Positions 44,604 to 53,853 are shown, counted from the stretch's first letter. The stretch is 64,000 nucleotides of DNA from JAEMQF01 sp963850525 (GCA_963850525.1 CAWKLQ010000001.1:744001-808000), one strand, 5' to 3'. The notes: a model not told the origin generated them from the letters alone. Program-made: numbers and translations.

Positions 44604-45590
44604 TCACTGCGGCTGCAGATTGATCTGCTTGGCGATGGCACGGTAGCGCGCCGTCTCGGTATCGAAGAACTTCGCCGATTCGGCCAGTGTCATCGGTGCC
44701 GACGCGAGCATGGTCTGCGCGGCGAGTTGCGAGCGCACGGCTGGGTCTTGCAGCGTCTTGCCGATCGCGGCATGCAGGCGGTTGACCACGTCTTCGGGCG
44801 TCGTCTTCGGCACCATGTAGCCGGTCCAGATCTTGTACGAGAAATTCTTCAGCGCCTGGCCTTCGCTCGCGGCCGGCACGTTCTTCAGCAGCTCCGACCG
44901 CTGCGCGCCGAGCTGGCCGATCACTTTCATCCGCCCCTGTTCGGCCATCGCGCCCATCGCTGCGCTGTAGACCAGCACCGCGAAGTCGACCTGGCCGCCG
45001 CCGATGTCGGTCAGCAGCGGCGCGTTGCCCTTGTACGGCACATGCGCCAGCTTGATGCCGGTGCTGGCCTGCACGTTCTCGAGAATCAGGTGGTAGAGCG
45101 AGCCGATGCCCACGCTGCCGTAGGTGAGCGGCTTGTCGGCCGACTTCTTGGCCAGCGCGATCAGCTCGTCGACGCTGTTGACGCCAAGATCCTTGCGCGT
45201 CACGAACACCATCACCGCATCGGCTACCGGGTGCACGAGTCGGAAGTCTTCCGTCTTCAGCTTCACCGCGGCGTTGGCCAGCGGCGACAGGATCACTTCA
45301 TTGGGCGAACCCTGAAAGATGTAGTAGCCGTCGGCCGGTGCCGCAAGCACCTTTTGCGCCGCGATCGCGCCACTCACGCCGCCGAGGTTTTCCACCAGTA
45401 CCTGTTGGCCGAGCTCCTTGCCGAGCGGGTTGAACAAGATGCGCGCGATGGCGTCCGACGGGCCGCCGGCCGGGTACGGCACCATCAGGTTCACTGGCTT
45501 GGCCGGGTAGCTCTGCGCGAGCGCCGCGCCGGCGCTGAGCAGCAGGCCGGAAAACAGCGCCAGCGTGCGTTGGAAAGTGAGCTGGGTCAT
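44604..45590 (-). CDS. Bug/TctC family tripartite tricarboxylate transporter substrate-binding protein
   Basis: 328-residue periplasmic binding protein with a signal peptide (TLALFSGLLLSAGAALAQ) followed by the family signature YPAKPVNLMVPYPAGGPSDAIAR. Later motifs HVPYKGNAPLLTDIGGGQVDF and GYMVPKTTPEDVVNRLH are typical. No TctA/TctB membrane genes are nearby, as is usual for orphan Bug proteins in Burkholderiales. Transcribed divergently from a LysR gene that probably controls it. Ligand unknown, likely a carboxylate. Confidence 0.92.
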   Translation of the reverse strand: MTQLTFQRTLALFSGLLLSAGAALAQSYPAKPVNLMVPYPAGGPSDAIARILFNPLGKELGQQVLVENLGGVSGAIAAQKVLAAPADGYYIFQGSPNEVILSPLANAAVKLKTEDFRLVHPVADAVMVFVTRKDLGVNSVDELIALAKKSADKPLTYGSVGIGSLYHLILENVQASTGIKLAHVPYKGNAPLLTDIGGGQVDFAVLVYSAAMGAMAEQGRMKVIGQLGAQRSELLKNVPAASEGQALKNFSYKIWTGYMVPKTTPEDVVNRLHAAIGKTLQDPAVRSQLAAQTMLASAPMTLAESAKFFDTETARYRAIAKQINLQPQ

Positions 45591-45678
45591 GGTGACTCCT
45601 GGAGGGTGTGAGGGCGGGCTTGCCGAAGGCATTGGGCTCGGGGCCGCGCCAATGTAGGGTCGGGTCGATGCAAAGTCC

Positions 45679-45698
45679 AATGCATTCTTTTCTGCATT
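45679..45698. promoter_or_regulatory. Inverted repeat between Bug gene and lysR
   Basis: AATGCA-N8-TGCATT, perfect 6-bp arms, in the 160-bp divergent region. Size and position fit a LysR-type operator. A third TGCAAA half lies a few bases to the left. Confidence 0.5.
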
Positions 45699-45750
45699 AG
45701 CATGAGTTCGGAGCACACTTGCGCCGTCCTTCGCACTCCCCCCACCGGCC

Positions 45751-46638
45751 ATGACCCTCGTTCAACTGCGACACCTGATTTCACTGGCGCAGACCGGCTC
45801 GTTCAGCAAGTCGGCCAGCGCCGTTTTCCTGACGCAGCCGGCCTTGAGCCGCAGCATCCGCGCCCTCGAAGCCGAACTCGGCCAGCCGCTCTTCGACCGC
45901 ATCGGCCGCAGAAGCGAGGTCACACCCTTCGGCCGCGACGTCGTCGAGCGCGCCCGCCAGCTCGTGCTCGCCGCGGACGACCTGCGCGACAGCGGCCAGC
46001 AACTCGCGCGCGGCCAGGCAGGAACGCTGCGCATCGGCTTGGGCTCAGGCCCCGGCGCGATGCTGATGACGCCGCTGCTGACGCACATGGCCACGCAGCA
46101 TCCGCAACTGCACCTCGAGATTTCGCGCGGCCGCACCGAGCTGCTCGAGCGCAGCCTGCGCGAACGCGCACTCGACGCGCTCGTCGTCGATGCACGTTCG
46201 CTCAAGCCCGCGCCCGACCTGCGCACCACCGAGACCTACGAGATGCGCGGCACCATCCTGTGCCGGCGCGGCCACCCGCTCGCGCGCAAGCGAGCCGGCG
46301 TGAGCTTCGAGCAACTGCGCGCCTATCCGATCGCATCGACCCCGCTCAGCGACGAAGTGGCCCGCGTGCTCGTCGAGCGCTTTGGGCCCGAAGCGCACCC
46401 GGCGCGCTGCGTCACGCTGAGCTGCGAGGAACTGCCGAGCCTGGTCGAGCTGACACGCAACACCGACACCGTGCTGATCGCGATCCGCGCGGCGGGCCCC
46501 GATCTGGTGGAGCTGAAGATGAACCCGGCCTTGAACGCGACCGCGCGCTTCGCCCTGGTCACCTTGGTCGGCCGCAGCGAGGCGCCGGCGTTGACGATCG
46601 TGCGCGGCTTGATGCGGGGGCTTCTGCGCGACGCTTGA
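45751..46638 (+). CDS. LysR family transcriptional regulator
   Basis: 295 residues. N-terminal winged helix (LRHLISLAQTGSFSKSASAVFLTQPALSRSIRALEAELGQPLFDR) and periplasmic-binding-like effector domain. Divergent from the Bug-type binding protein gene with a palindrome in between, so likely its regulator. The effector is presumably the Bug protein's ligand or a product (inference). Confidence 0.93.
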   Translation: MTLVQLRHLISLAQTGSFSKSASAVFLTQPALSRSIRALEAELGQPLFDRIGRRSEVTPFGRDVVERARQLVLAADDLRDSGQQLARGQAGTLRIGLGSGPGAMLMTPLLTHMATQHPQLHLEISRGRTELLERSLRERALDALVVDARSLKPAPDLRTTETYEMRGTILCRRGHPLARKRAGVSFEQLRAYPIASTPLSDEVARVLVERFGPEAHPARCVTLSCEELPSLVELTRNTDTVLIAIRAAGPDLVELKMNPALNATARFALVTLVGRSEAPALTIVRGLMRGLLRDA

Positions 46639-46656
46639 CCAGGTGTCCGATCGCTC

Positions 46657-47310
46657 TCAGTTGCGCGGCGAGTCTTCGGGCGACCACATCGGCAGCTTGA
46701 ATCCGGTGGCCAACGCCCAGACTCGCAGACCAGCCGCCACCACGGCGGCCCCCAGCAGCGCGGCCCAGGCGGGCGCCTGCAGCGTCTGCGCGCCCACCAG
46801 AACCCAGCCGCCCGCGAAGGAGCAGATGGCATAGGGGCGGTGGTCCCGGAACGCGCTCGGAATCTGATTGCAGACGATGTCGCGCAGCACGCCGCCGAAT
46901 ACGGCCGTGATCATTCCCATCGTGACGGCAACGATTGCCGGCATGCCTTCGCCGAGCGCCACCTGGGTGCCGCCGGCGGTGAACAAGCCGAGGCCTGCGG
47001 CGTCGGGCCACTGCATCGCCCGCTCGGTCGGTGCGAAGTGCCGCGTGCGCAGGAACAACATGGCCGCGATGCACAACAGAAGCAGCGCCCACAGCCACAT
47101 CGCATGCTCGACCCAGAAGAACGGTCTTCTATCGAGCAACACGTCGCGCAGCGTTCCGCCGCCGAAAGCGGTGAGCCCGGCCACGACGCAAATGCCCACG
47201 GCATCGAGCCTCTTGCGTGCCGCCTCGAGCAGGCCAGAGATCGCGAAGGCGACGATGGCCAGCGCCTCGACCAGCACGAGAACATCGGACAACGAGATGG
47301 GCGGGTTCAT
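46657..47310 (-). CDS. TRIC/UPF0126 family membrane channel
   Basis: 217 residues with seven predicted helices in two repeats, each containing the glycine-rich GGG-T-LRDVL / GGVLRDIV motif of trimeric intracellular cation channel homologues (YicG family). Convergent with lysR and 50 bp downstream of the CoA-transferase gene on the same strand. Confidence 0.9.
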   Translation of the reverse strand: MNPPISLSDVLVLVEALAIVAFAISGLLEAARKRLDAVGICVVAGLTAFGGGTLRDVLLDRRPFFWVEHAMWLWALLLLCIAAMLFLRTRHFAPTERAMQWPDAAGLGLFTAGGTQVALGEGMPAIVAVTMGMITAVFGGVLRDIVCNQIPSAFRDHRPYAICSFAGGWVLVGAQTLQAPAWAALLGAAVVAAGLRVWALATGFKLPMWSPEDSPRN

Positions 47311-47360
47311 GGCGCTTCGCCTGTCTGGCTGAACTCACTCCCCCAGCGACCAGGGGGTGT

Positions 47361-48485
47361 TCAACCCTTGCCGCGCGGCGGATTGAACTTCGGCGGCGCG
47401 AGCCGATACGTGGCCGGGGTTCGGCTCAACTTGATCGGCGAACCCACACCCGTGTAAGCGTCGCCGATGCGCACCACCATCTCGCGGTGCAGCGTGTGAG
47501 GGTGTGCGAGCGCCTGCGGCACCGACTGGATCGGCGCACAGGGCACGCCGGCGCGCACCAGCCGGTCGGCGATCGCCTCGCACGGGTAAGCGGCCAGGCG
47601 CGACTCGAGCTCGGCGCGCAGCGCCGGGCGGTTCGCGGTGCGCGCGGCGTTGTTGGCGAAGCGTTCGTCGCGTGCCAGCGCCGGGGCGCCGAGCAGTTCG
47701 CACAGCTTCGTGAACTGGCCGTCGTTGCCCACTGCCAGAAAGATCGGTTCGCTGCCGGTGGCGTAGGTGTCGTAAGGCGTGATGTTCGGGTGCGCATTGC
47801 CGCTGCGCCTGGGAATCCGGCCGTCGAGCAGGTGGTTCGCGGCGTGCGGGTGCAGCAAGGAGATGCCGCAGTCGTAGAGCGCGGCTTCGACGAACTGGCC
47901 GCGGCCGCTGCGTTGCCGCTCGTTCAGCGCGAACATGATTCCCAGCGCGGCGTTCAAGCCGGTCACCATGTCGACCACCGGCAGGCCGACACGCAAGGGC
48001 TCGCCGCCGGCCTCGCCGTTCACGCTCATGAGCCCGGCCAGCGCCTGGATCGCCGCGTCGTAGCCCGGCAGGCCGCCGAGCGGCCCGTCGGCGCCGAAGC
48101 CGCTGACGCGGGCATGCACGAGGCGCGGAAAGCGTAGCCGCAGCGTCTCAAAGCCGAGGCCCCATTTCTCCATGCTGCCGGTCTTGAAGTTCTCGACCAG
48201 CACGTCGGCGCCCTCCAACAACGCCAGCAACTCGGCGCGCGCGGCCGGGTCGGACAAGTCCATCGTTGTGCCAGTCTTGTTGCGGTTCAGGCCGAGGAAG
48301 TAAGACGCCGTGCCGTCGCGGTCGAACGGCGGGCCCCAGGCACGTGTTTCGTCGCCTTGCGGCGGCTCGATCTTGAGCACGCTCGCGCCATGGTCGGCGA
48401 GGATTTGCGTGCAGTACGGCCCGCCGAGCACGCGCGACAAATCGATGACGCGGATGCCGTGCAGGGCGCCGGTGGTGTGGTTCAT
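47361..48485 (-). CDS. Class III (CaiB/BaiF) CoA-transferase
   Basis: 374-residue enzyme moving CoA between carboxylic acids. Family start GIRVIDLSRVLGGPYCTQILADHGASVLKIEPPQGDETR, catalytic Asp in FLGLNRNKTGTTMDLSDPAAR/ADVLVENFK region, and YDAAIQALAGLMSVNGE are clear. It follows the alpha/beta hydrolase by 74 bp and could belong to the long minus-strand catabolic series that leads from the box divergon. Substrate unknown. Confidence 0.92.
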   Translation of the reverse strand: MNHTTGALHGIRVIDLSRVLGGPYCTQILADHGASVLKIEPPQGDETRAWGPPFDRDGTASYFLGLNRNKTGTTMDLSDPAARAELLALLEGADVLVENFKTGSMEKWGLGFETLRLRFPRLVHARVSGFGADGPLGGLPGYDAAIQALAGLMSVNGEAGGEPLRVGLPVVDMVTGLNAALGIMFALNERQRSGRGQFVEAALYDCGISLLHPHAANHLLDGRIPRRSGNAHPNITPYDTYATGSEPIFLAVGNDGQFTKLCELLGAPALARDERFANNAARTANRPALRAELESRLAAYPCEAIADRLVRAGVPCAPIQSVPQALAHPHTLHREMVVRIGDAYTGVGSPIKLSRTPATYRLAPPKFNPPRGKG

Positions 48486-48559
48486 GGTGTGCTCGCTGGT
48501 TGTTTCGCTGGGTTACTCGCAAGGGCGCGCCAGGGGGTTGTTCAGAATTGGCTTGGCAA

Positions 48560-49381
48560 TCAGGTGGCCGGTGCGCGCCGCGCCGGTTTGGCTACCGACG
48601 ACGTGAAATCACGGATCACCGCGACGCTTCGGTCGGTCTGGTCGGTGTGCAGCCAGTGGCTGGCGTAACTCAGCTCAATCCGCTTCGCTCCGGCAATGCG
48701 CTCGGCGAGGATTTCGCCGTTGCGTGGCGGAATCAGCTGGTCTTGCGTGCCGTGCAACACCAGCGTTGGGCACGCAAGGCGCGGCAGGCGTGAATACGAA
48801 CTCCAGCCCATCAACCCATAGAGCTGCGCCTTGTAGCCCTGGATCGTGGGGTAGTTGACGATGCGCACCAGGCTGTCTTCATCGATCAGGCGCTGCGAGG
48901 TCTGGCGCGCGTAGGTGTAGGGCCGCATTTCCTCGAGGCTCTGTTCGGCCGTCATCTGGCCCTTGCTGAACAGCAGCCGCCAGATGTGTGGTTCGGCCAG
49001 CACCGCGTTCGCGCCGCCGCAGTTGGTGGCGGCGAGCATCAGCGAACGCACGCGTTTCGGATGCGCGAGCGCGAACTCCTGCGCGATCATGCCGCCCATC
49101 GATAGGCCGAACACATGCGCGTCGGCTTCGCCGGCGGCGTCGAGCACGGCGGCCACGTCGCCGGCCATCGTCGCGACGCGATGCACGACGGCGTACTTCA
49201 CTTCCGTCAGGCCGCTGCCCCGGTTGTCGATCAGGATGACGCGGAAGTTGCGAGCGAGCAGCGGCGCGATGCGGAACCACATCGCCGAGCTGCAGCCCAA
49301 GCCCATGATCAACACCAGCGGCTCGCCCTTGCCCAGTGCGTTCCAGTAGATGCGCGCGTTGTCGCGTTCGGTGAACGACAT
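48560..49381 (-). CDS. Alpha/beta hydrolase
   Basis: 273 residues. Oxyanion segment LVLIMGLGCSSAMW, nucleophile elbow GLSMGGMIAQEFA (Ser), Asp in LHGTQDQLIPP and a late His in YASHWLHTDQ form the catalytic set. Located 24 bp after an alcohol dehydrogenase gene. Resembles 3-oxoadipate enol-lactonase-type hydrolases, which would fit aromatic catabolism, but this is not specific enough to name. Confidence 0.85.
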   Translation of the reverse strand: MSFTERDNARIYWNALGKGEPLVLIMGLGCSSAMWFRIAPLLARNFRVILIDNRGSGLTEVKYAVVHRVATMAGDVAAVLDAAGEADAHVFGLSMGGMIAQEFALAHPKRVRSLMLAATNCGGANAVLAEPHIWRLLFSKGQMTAEQSLEEMRPYTYARQTSQRLIDEDSLVRIVNYPTIQGYKAQLYGLMGWSSYSRLPRLACPTLVLHGTQDQLIPPRNGEILAERIAGAKRIELSYASHWLHTDQTDRSVAVIRDFTSSVAKPARRAPAT

Positions 49382-49405
49382 GGGCTCGAGGGCCGCGCCG
49401 CAGGG

Positions 49406-50458
49406 TCAGGGAATCAGGATCGTGCGCCCCACCACCTTGCCCTGATGCAGGTCCTGCAAGGCCTGGTTCGCCTCGGCCAGCGGCCGGCGGGTCACGGGAA
49501 TCGGCGCCATCTTGGTTCGTTTCACGAGCTTGACCAGCTCGCGCAGTTCGTCAAGCGTGCCGACGTAGCTGCCCTGAATGTGCAGCGGACGCATCGCCAC
49601 CACCGGCAGCGCCAACGTGACATCGCCGCCCATCAAGCCGCAGCTCACGATGTGGCCGCCGCGCGCGATACTCGCGATCGCCAGTTGCACGGTCGAGCTG
49701 GCGCCCACCAGGTCGAGCACGGCACGCGCGCCGCCGCCGGTGGCCTTGATGACTTGCTGTGCGGCGTCGCTGGCTTTGCCGTCGATTGCGGCGAGCGCGC
49801 CGGCGGCGAGCGCCGCTTCGCGCTTGGCCGGATCGACGTCGATCACCACCGCGCCCACGGCGCCCAGCGCCTTCAGCACCGAGATCGCCATCAGCCCCAG
49901 GCCGCCCGCGCCGATCACGACCACCGGGTCTTCATGGATGCGCTTGCCGAACTTGTTCAGCGCACTGTAAGTCGTGACGCCGGCGCACGCCAGCGGCGCG
50001 GCCTCGGCGGCATCCAGTCCTTCGATGTCCACCAGGTAGCGCGGGTGTGGAACGATCACGTAATCGCTGAAGCCGCCCGGCCGGAAGATGCCGAGCGATT
50101 GCGCCTTGATGCACAGGTTCTCTTCGCCGCGCCGGCACGCCGCGCAAGCGCCGCAGCCGATCCACGGGTGCACGAGGAAGGTGGTGCCGGTTTTCACAGC
50201 GCCAGCATCGGCACCGGCCGAGACCACCTCGCCGCAGATTTCGTGGCTGAGTGTGATCGGCGGAACGATGCCGCGCTCGGCAAGCGTCAGGCGTTTGCCG
50301 CCGCCCAGGTCGTAGCTGCCTTCCCACAGATGCAGGTCGGTGTGGCACAGGCCCGCGGCCTTGACGCGCAACAGCACTTCGCTGCCCGTGGGTTCGGGAA
50401 TCGGCTTCTCGACCAGCTCGAGCGGCTGGCCGTGGTGGAGGACGCAGTAACAACGCAT
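49406..50458 (-). CDS. Zinc-dependent alcohol dehydrogenase (MDR family), copy 2
   Basis: 350 residues. Catalytic zinc ligands (GLCHTDLHL, SHEICGEVV), four structural-zinc cysteines (GCGACAACRRGEENLC), and NAD motif IGAGGLGLMAIS. Strong similarity throughout to the dehydrogenase at 52014-53063, including the YDLGGG insert after the first zinc loop and the GRT(I/V)L-P end, so the two are paralogues. It flanks the phaC-like gene (32 bp away). ATG 50458 chosen; a longer frame extends into phaC and is noise. Substrate unknown; a beta-hydroxy or omega-hydroxy acid derivative is plausible. Confidence 0.9.
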   Translation of the reverse strand: MRCYCVLHHGQPLELVEKPIPEPTGSEVLLRVKAAGLCHTDLHLWEGSYDLGGGKRLTLAERGIVPPITLSHEICGEVVSAGADAGAVKTGTTFLVHPWIGCGACAACRRGEENLCIKAQSLGIFRPGGFSDYVIVPHPRYLVDIEGLDAAEAAPLACAGVTTYSALNKFGKRIHEDPVVVIGAGGLGLMAISVLKALGAVGAVVIDVDPAKREAALAAGALAAIDGKASDAAQQVIKATGGGARAVLDLVGASSTVQLAIASIARGGHIVSCGLMGGDVTLALPVVAMRPLHIQGSYVGTLDELRELVKLVKRTKMAPIPVTRRPLAEANQALQDLHQGKVVGRTILIP

Positions 50459-50490
50459 TGGAGTGGACCTTGGTGAGATGTAAAAGCGGT

Positions 50491-51570
50491 TCAGGTCGAT
50501 CGCGGCGCCAGCCACGCATCGAGCGCCGGCCACATGCGCAGTTCGGCGCCTCGGCCCGCGACCAGGCCGACATGGCCGCCCTTCATGATGAGCTCCTGCT
50601 TGTCGCGGCTGCCCACGAGTTGCACCAGGTCCTTGGACGACGCGTACGGCGTGATGTGGTCGTCTTGCGCGAGCAGGTGCAGGAACGGCATCCGAATCTT
50701 GCCGAGATTCACACGCTGCCCGCCGATGACCCACTTCCCCTTGACCAGCTTGTTGCCGCGAACAAAGTCGTTCACCATCTGGCGGAACACGCCGCCGGGA
50801 AACGGCAGGTTGTCGGTTTCCCACTTGCCCATGCGCAGGTTGCTCTTCACGACTTCGTCTTTCTCGACGTTGTTCAGCAGGCTCATCGCACCGGCCAGTT
50901 TGCCGAACGGGCGGAGCGCCCGTAGCGCGTTTTGCACCCAGTCGCCGGGAACGTTGCCGTACTGCGCGATCAGCGCTTCTTCGTCAAAGTCCGGCCCCAT
51001 CCAGGCCTTCAGCGATTCGAGCCCGTCGCCGTTCACCGGCGCGGCCATGCAGACCAGGTTCTTCAACGGCGCTTGCCGCGGCGTGCCGGCGTGCAGCGCG
51101 GCGTACAGCACCGACAACAACCCGCCGACGCAATAGCCGATGATCGACAGCTCGGATTGCGCGCTGTCTTCGAGCACGCGGTCCACGCACTCCGGCAGGC
51201 GCTGCAGCACATGGTCTTCGAGCGTCAGCGTGCTGTGCTCGCGGCGCGGCTTGCCCCATTCGATGAGGTAGACGTCAAAACCCTGGCGCAGCAGGAACTC
51301 GACCATGCTCTGCCCCGGAATCAGGTCCAGGATGTAGGGCTGGTTCACGAGCGACGTGACGATCAGCACCGGCACGCGGTACAGGCTGTCGGCAAGCGGC
51401 AGGTAGTGGTGCAGCTTGAGCGTGCCGTGGCTGTGGATCGTTTCCTTCGGCGTCACGCCGAGCGGCCCGGCCATGTCGGCAAAGTCTTGGGTTTCGATTC
51501 CCAAGCGTGCCAGCGCCTGCTGCATGGGGTTGGGCAGGCGTTGCGCCCGCGCGGTGTTTGGCGTGGCCAT
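50491..51570 (-). CDS. phaC: Class III poly(3-hydroxyalkanoate) synthase-like protein (PhaC)
   Basis: 359 residues, the length of class III PhaC (short form needing PhaE). Nucleophile Cys147 in the lipase-like box GYCVGG, Asp304 in LAQDDHITPY and His333 in MKGGHVGLVAG match the spacing of the Allochromatium enzyme (149/302/331). The gene 3 bp upstream encodes a PhaE-like partner. Two zinc alcohol dehydrogenases flank the pair. Polymer synthesis is the default reading, but the context beside benzoate genes leaves open another acyl-CoA transferase or hydrolase role. Confidence 0.85.
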   Translation of the reverse strand: MATPNTARAQRLPNPMQQALARLGIETQDFADMAGPLGVTPKETIHSHGTLKLHHYLPLADSLYRVPVLIVTSLVNQPYILDLIPGQSMVEFLLRQGFDVYLIEWGKPRREHSTLTLEDHVLQRLPECVDRVLEDSAQSELSIIGYCVGGLLSVLYAALHAGTPRQAPLKNLVCMAAPVNGDGLESLKAWMGPDFDEEALIAQYGNVPGDWVQNALRALRPFGKLAGAMSLLNNVEKDEVVKSNLRMGKWETDNLPFPGGVFRQMVNDFVRGNKLVKGKWVIGGQRVNLGKIRMPFLHLLAQDDHITPYASSKDLVQLVGSRDKQELIMKGGHVGLVAGRGAELRMWPALDAWLAPRST

Positions 51571-51573
51571 TGC

Positions 51574-51969
51574 TTATGCCTTGGATGGAGCCTTGGCCAC
51601 GGGCTTTCGATTGCGCGCTGGCCGCGCCGCGACGCCCGGCACCGCGCCCGACTTCACGAGCGCCTGGCGCAGTTGCACGAGTGCCGCGCTCATGCCGGCC
51701 AGTCCGTCTTCCAGGCGACCCAGGCGTTCGTCGAGCGCTTCGAAGTCGGTTTTCGAGGGCATGTTCGCCGCGGCGAGCGACATCTGCGCGACCTCGGAGA
51801 ACTGCTTGTGCAGCATGCGCGCTTCGGCCACCTGTTTGTTCAGCAGGCTGCCGGCGCGCTCGTCTTTCAGCAACTGGGTGGTGGCTTCGCTCCACTGCTG
51901 TTCCGATTTGACGACCCAGTCGCGCCACATCGCGGTGAAGTCGAGAAGGTTCAGGTTGGGTTCGGTCAT
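51574..51969 (-). CDS. phaE: PhaE-like poly(R)-hydroxyalkanoate synthase subunit
   Basis: 131 residues. Start MTEPNLNLLDFTAMWRDWVV, then an amphipathic coiled-coil region with a regular LGRLEDGLAG pattern (about 85-100) and a basic Ala/Lys/Pro tail (RNRKPVAKAPSKA) like that of phasins. PhaE proteins of class III synthases are usually larger (about 350), so this is a short version. Its place directly before phaC supports the call. The long open frame extending upstream is antisense/overlap noise within the dehydrogenase gene. Confidence 0.7.
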   Translation of the reverse strand: MTEPNLNLLDFTAMWRDWVVKSEQQWSEATTQLLKDERAGSLLNKQVAEARMLHKQFSEVAQMSLAAANMPSKTDFEALDERLGRLEDGLAGMSAALVQLRQALVKSGAVPGVAARPARNRKPVAKAPSKA

Positions 51970-52013
51970 GGTGTTCGGCTGGGGCTTGGGTGGAGTTCGG
52001 GGTTGCACATCGC

Positions 52014-53063
52014 TCACGGGCGCAGCACGGTGCGGCCGCGAATCCGCCCGGCCTTCAGGTCGGCCAGCACCTGCGTCGCGTTGGCCAGCGGCTGCGTCGT
52101 CAGCGGCAGAAGCGGCAGCGTGCCCTCGCGCGCGATCGCCATCAGTTCGTGCATCTCCTGCAAGCTGCCGACGTAACTGCCGGTGACGCTGACGGCTCGC
52201 ATCGCCACCATCGCCGGGACGATGGGCGTGGAGCCGCCGAACAGGCCCACGCAGACGAGCTTGCCGGCCTTGCGCAGCGCGCCGTGGCCGAAGGCGAACG
52301 TCGACGCCGCGCCGACAAAGTCGATCGCCGCGGCGACACCGCCGCCGGTCGCCTTGAACAGCGCCTTCGCTGCACCATCGGCGCTGGGGTCGATCACGTC
52401 GGTGGCGCCGGCTTCGCGTGCGATGTCCCACTTGCTCTTGTCGAGTTCGGCCACCAGGATCGGTGCGTCGAACATCTTGCGCGCCAGGCGAATCCCGGAC
52501 AGCCCCACGCCTCCTGCGCCGATGATCAGCAGCGGGTCGCTGTTTCCCAGCGGCGCGACTTTTTTCAGCGCGCCGTACGCCGTGAGCCCCGAGCACGCGT
52601 AGGTGCACGCCTGCTCTTCCGGCAGCGGATCGAACTCGATCAGGTACTTCGGGTGCGGCACGAGCACATGATCGGAGAAGCCGCCGTCGCGCTGAATGCC
52701 CAGCGCAAGCGGCGCGCTGCAAATGTGTTCATTGCCGGATGCGCACACTGAACATTTCCCGCAACCGATCCAGGGGAACACAACGCGCCGGTCGCCGACC
52801 TTCGCGCCGTTCGCATCAGGCCCAACGGCGACGACGGTGCCGGCGATTTCATGGCCGAGGGTTCGCGGCGGTTGCAAGGCGCGTGTCATGTCGAGCTTGT
52901 TGCCGTCGCCCAGGTCGAAGTAGCCGTCGTGCAGGTGCACGTCGCTGTGGCACACGCCACAACTGCCGATTTTGACGATGACTTCTGTGCCCTGTGGCAC
53001 GGGTGTGTCGCGCAGCGCTTGCGCGAGGGGTTTTCCGAACGACTCGATTTGGTAGCTCAACAT
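52014..53063 (-). CDS. Zinc-dependent alcohol dehydrogenase (MDR family), copy 1
   Basis: 349 residues. Zinc ligands in GVCHSDVHLHDGYFDLGDG and LGHEIAGTVVAVG, structural-zinc cysteines GCGKCSVCASGNEHIC, NAD-binding GAGGVGLSGIRLAR. Lies 70 bp downstream of livF with a repeat element in between and 44 bp upstream of phaE. Paralogue of copy 2. NAD(P) alcohol dehydrogenase is secure; substrate unknown. Confidence 0.9.
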   Translation of the reverse strand: MLSYQIESFGKPLAQALRDTPVPQGTEVIVKIGSCGVCHSDVHLHDGYFDLGDGNKLDMTRALQPPRTLGHEIAGTVVAVGPDANGAKVGDRRVVFPWIGCGKCSVCASGNEHICSAPLALGIQRDGGFSDHVLVPHPKYLIEFDPLPEEQACTYACSGLTAYGALKKVAPLGNSDPLLIIGAGGVGLSGIRLARKMFDAPILVAELDKSKWDIAREAGATDVIDPSADGAAKALFKATGGGVAAAIDFVGAASTFAFGHGALRKAGKLVCVGLFGGSTPIVPAMVAMRAVSVTGSYVGSLQEMHELMAIAREGTLPLLPLTTQPLANATQVLADLKAGRIRGRTVLRP

Positions 53064-53083
53064 GGGGGTTACTCCGGTTGGGT

Positions 53084-53131
53084 TCCCTCGCCCCTGTACG
53101 CGGGGGAGAGGGTTGGGGTGAGGGGGTGAGT
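53084..53131. repeat. CCCTCACCCCAACCCT-type intergenic palindromic repeat
   Basis: Reverse complement reads CCCTCACCCCAACCCTCTCC and continues to a second GGGGCGAGGG, a palindromic unit common between genes in GC-rich proteobacteria. It lies between livF and the alcohol dehydrogenase. A split copy is found at 63761-63879. Confidence 0.7.
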
Positions 53132-53132
53132 T

Positions 53133-53852
53133 TCAGACGCCGAGATAGGAAGCCAGTTCGGCGCTTTCGCGAAGCTGCGCCGCCGCGCCGGCGAGCACGA
53201 CCGCGCCCTTTTGCAGCACGATCGCGTTGTCCGAGCGCGCCAGCACGCGTGTGTAGTCGCGATCCACGATCAGCGTGGCGATGCCGCTCGCGCGGATCTC
53301 GCCGATGACGCGCCAGATGTCCTGCACTATCTTGGGCGCCAGGCCTTCGGTGGCTTCGTCCAGGATGATGAGCTCGGGGTGCGTCATCAGCGCGCGGCCG
53401 ATCGACAGCATCTGCTGTTCCCCGCCCGACAGCTGAGCGCCGAGATTGCCGAGCCGCTCCGCGAGCCGCGGAAAGGTGTCGAGCACGCGCCGGTAGGGCC
53501 AATCGTCGCGCCCGTAGCGCCCGGGGCGCGCGGCCATCAGCAGGTTCTCGCGCACCGTCAGATTCGGGAACACGCCGCGCCCTTCGGGGACGTAGGCGAC
53601 GCCCTCGCGCGCGACTTCATGCGGCCTGGCCTTCGACATGTCCTGGCCGAACAACGCGATGTGGCCCTGGCGCTGCGTCACGTGGCCTAGCAGCGTGCGG
53701 ATCAGCGTGCTCTTGCCCATGCCGTTGCGGCCCAGCAGGCCGAGCGTTTCGCCGCGGCCGATTTGCAGGTCGATGCCATGCAACACATGGCTCGAGCCGT
53801 ACCAGGCGTGGATGCCTTGGGCATCGACGATGTGCTTGTGGGGGGTCGCCAT
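53133..53852 (-). CDS. livF: Branched-chain-type ABC transporter ATP-binding protein (LivF), benzoate uptake candidate
   Basis: 239 residues. Walker A GRNGMGKST, signature LSGGEQQMLSIGRALM, Walker B LIILDEATEGLAP, and the LivF-typical YVPEGRGVFPNLTVRENL. The last gene of livKHMGF. It starts 1 bp after the livG stop. In box clusters this transporter type is commonly assigned to aromatic acid uptake, so benzoate is the likely substrate here (inference from context). Confidence 0.93.
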   Translation of the reverse strand: MATPHKHIVDAQGIHAWYGSSHVLHGIDLQIGRGETLGLLGRNGMGKSTLIRTLLGHVTQRQGHIALFGQDMSKARPHEVAREGVAYVPEGRGVFPNLTVRENLLMAARPGRYGRDDWPYRRVLDTFPRLAERLGNLGAQLSGGEQQMLSIGRALMTHPELIILDEATEGLAPKIVQDIWRVIGEIRASGIATLIVDRDYTRVLARSDNAIVLQKGAVVLAGAAAQLRESAELASYLGV

Positions 53853-53853
53853 C

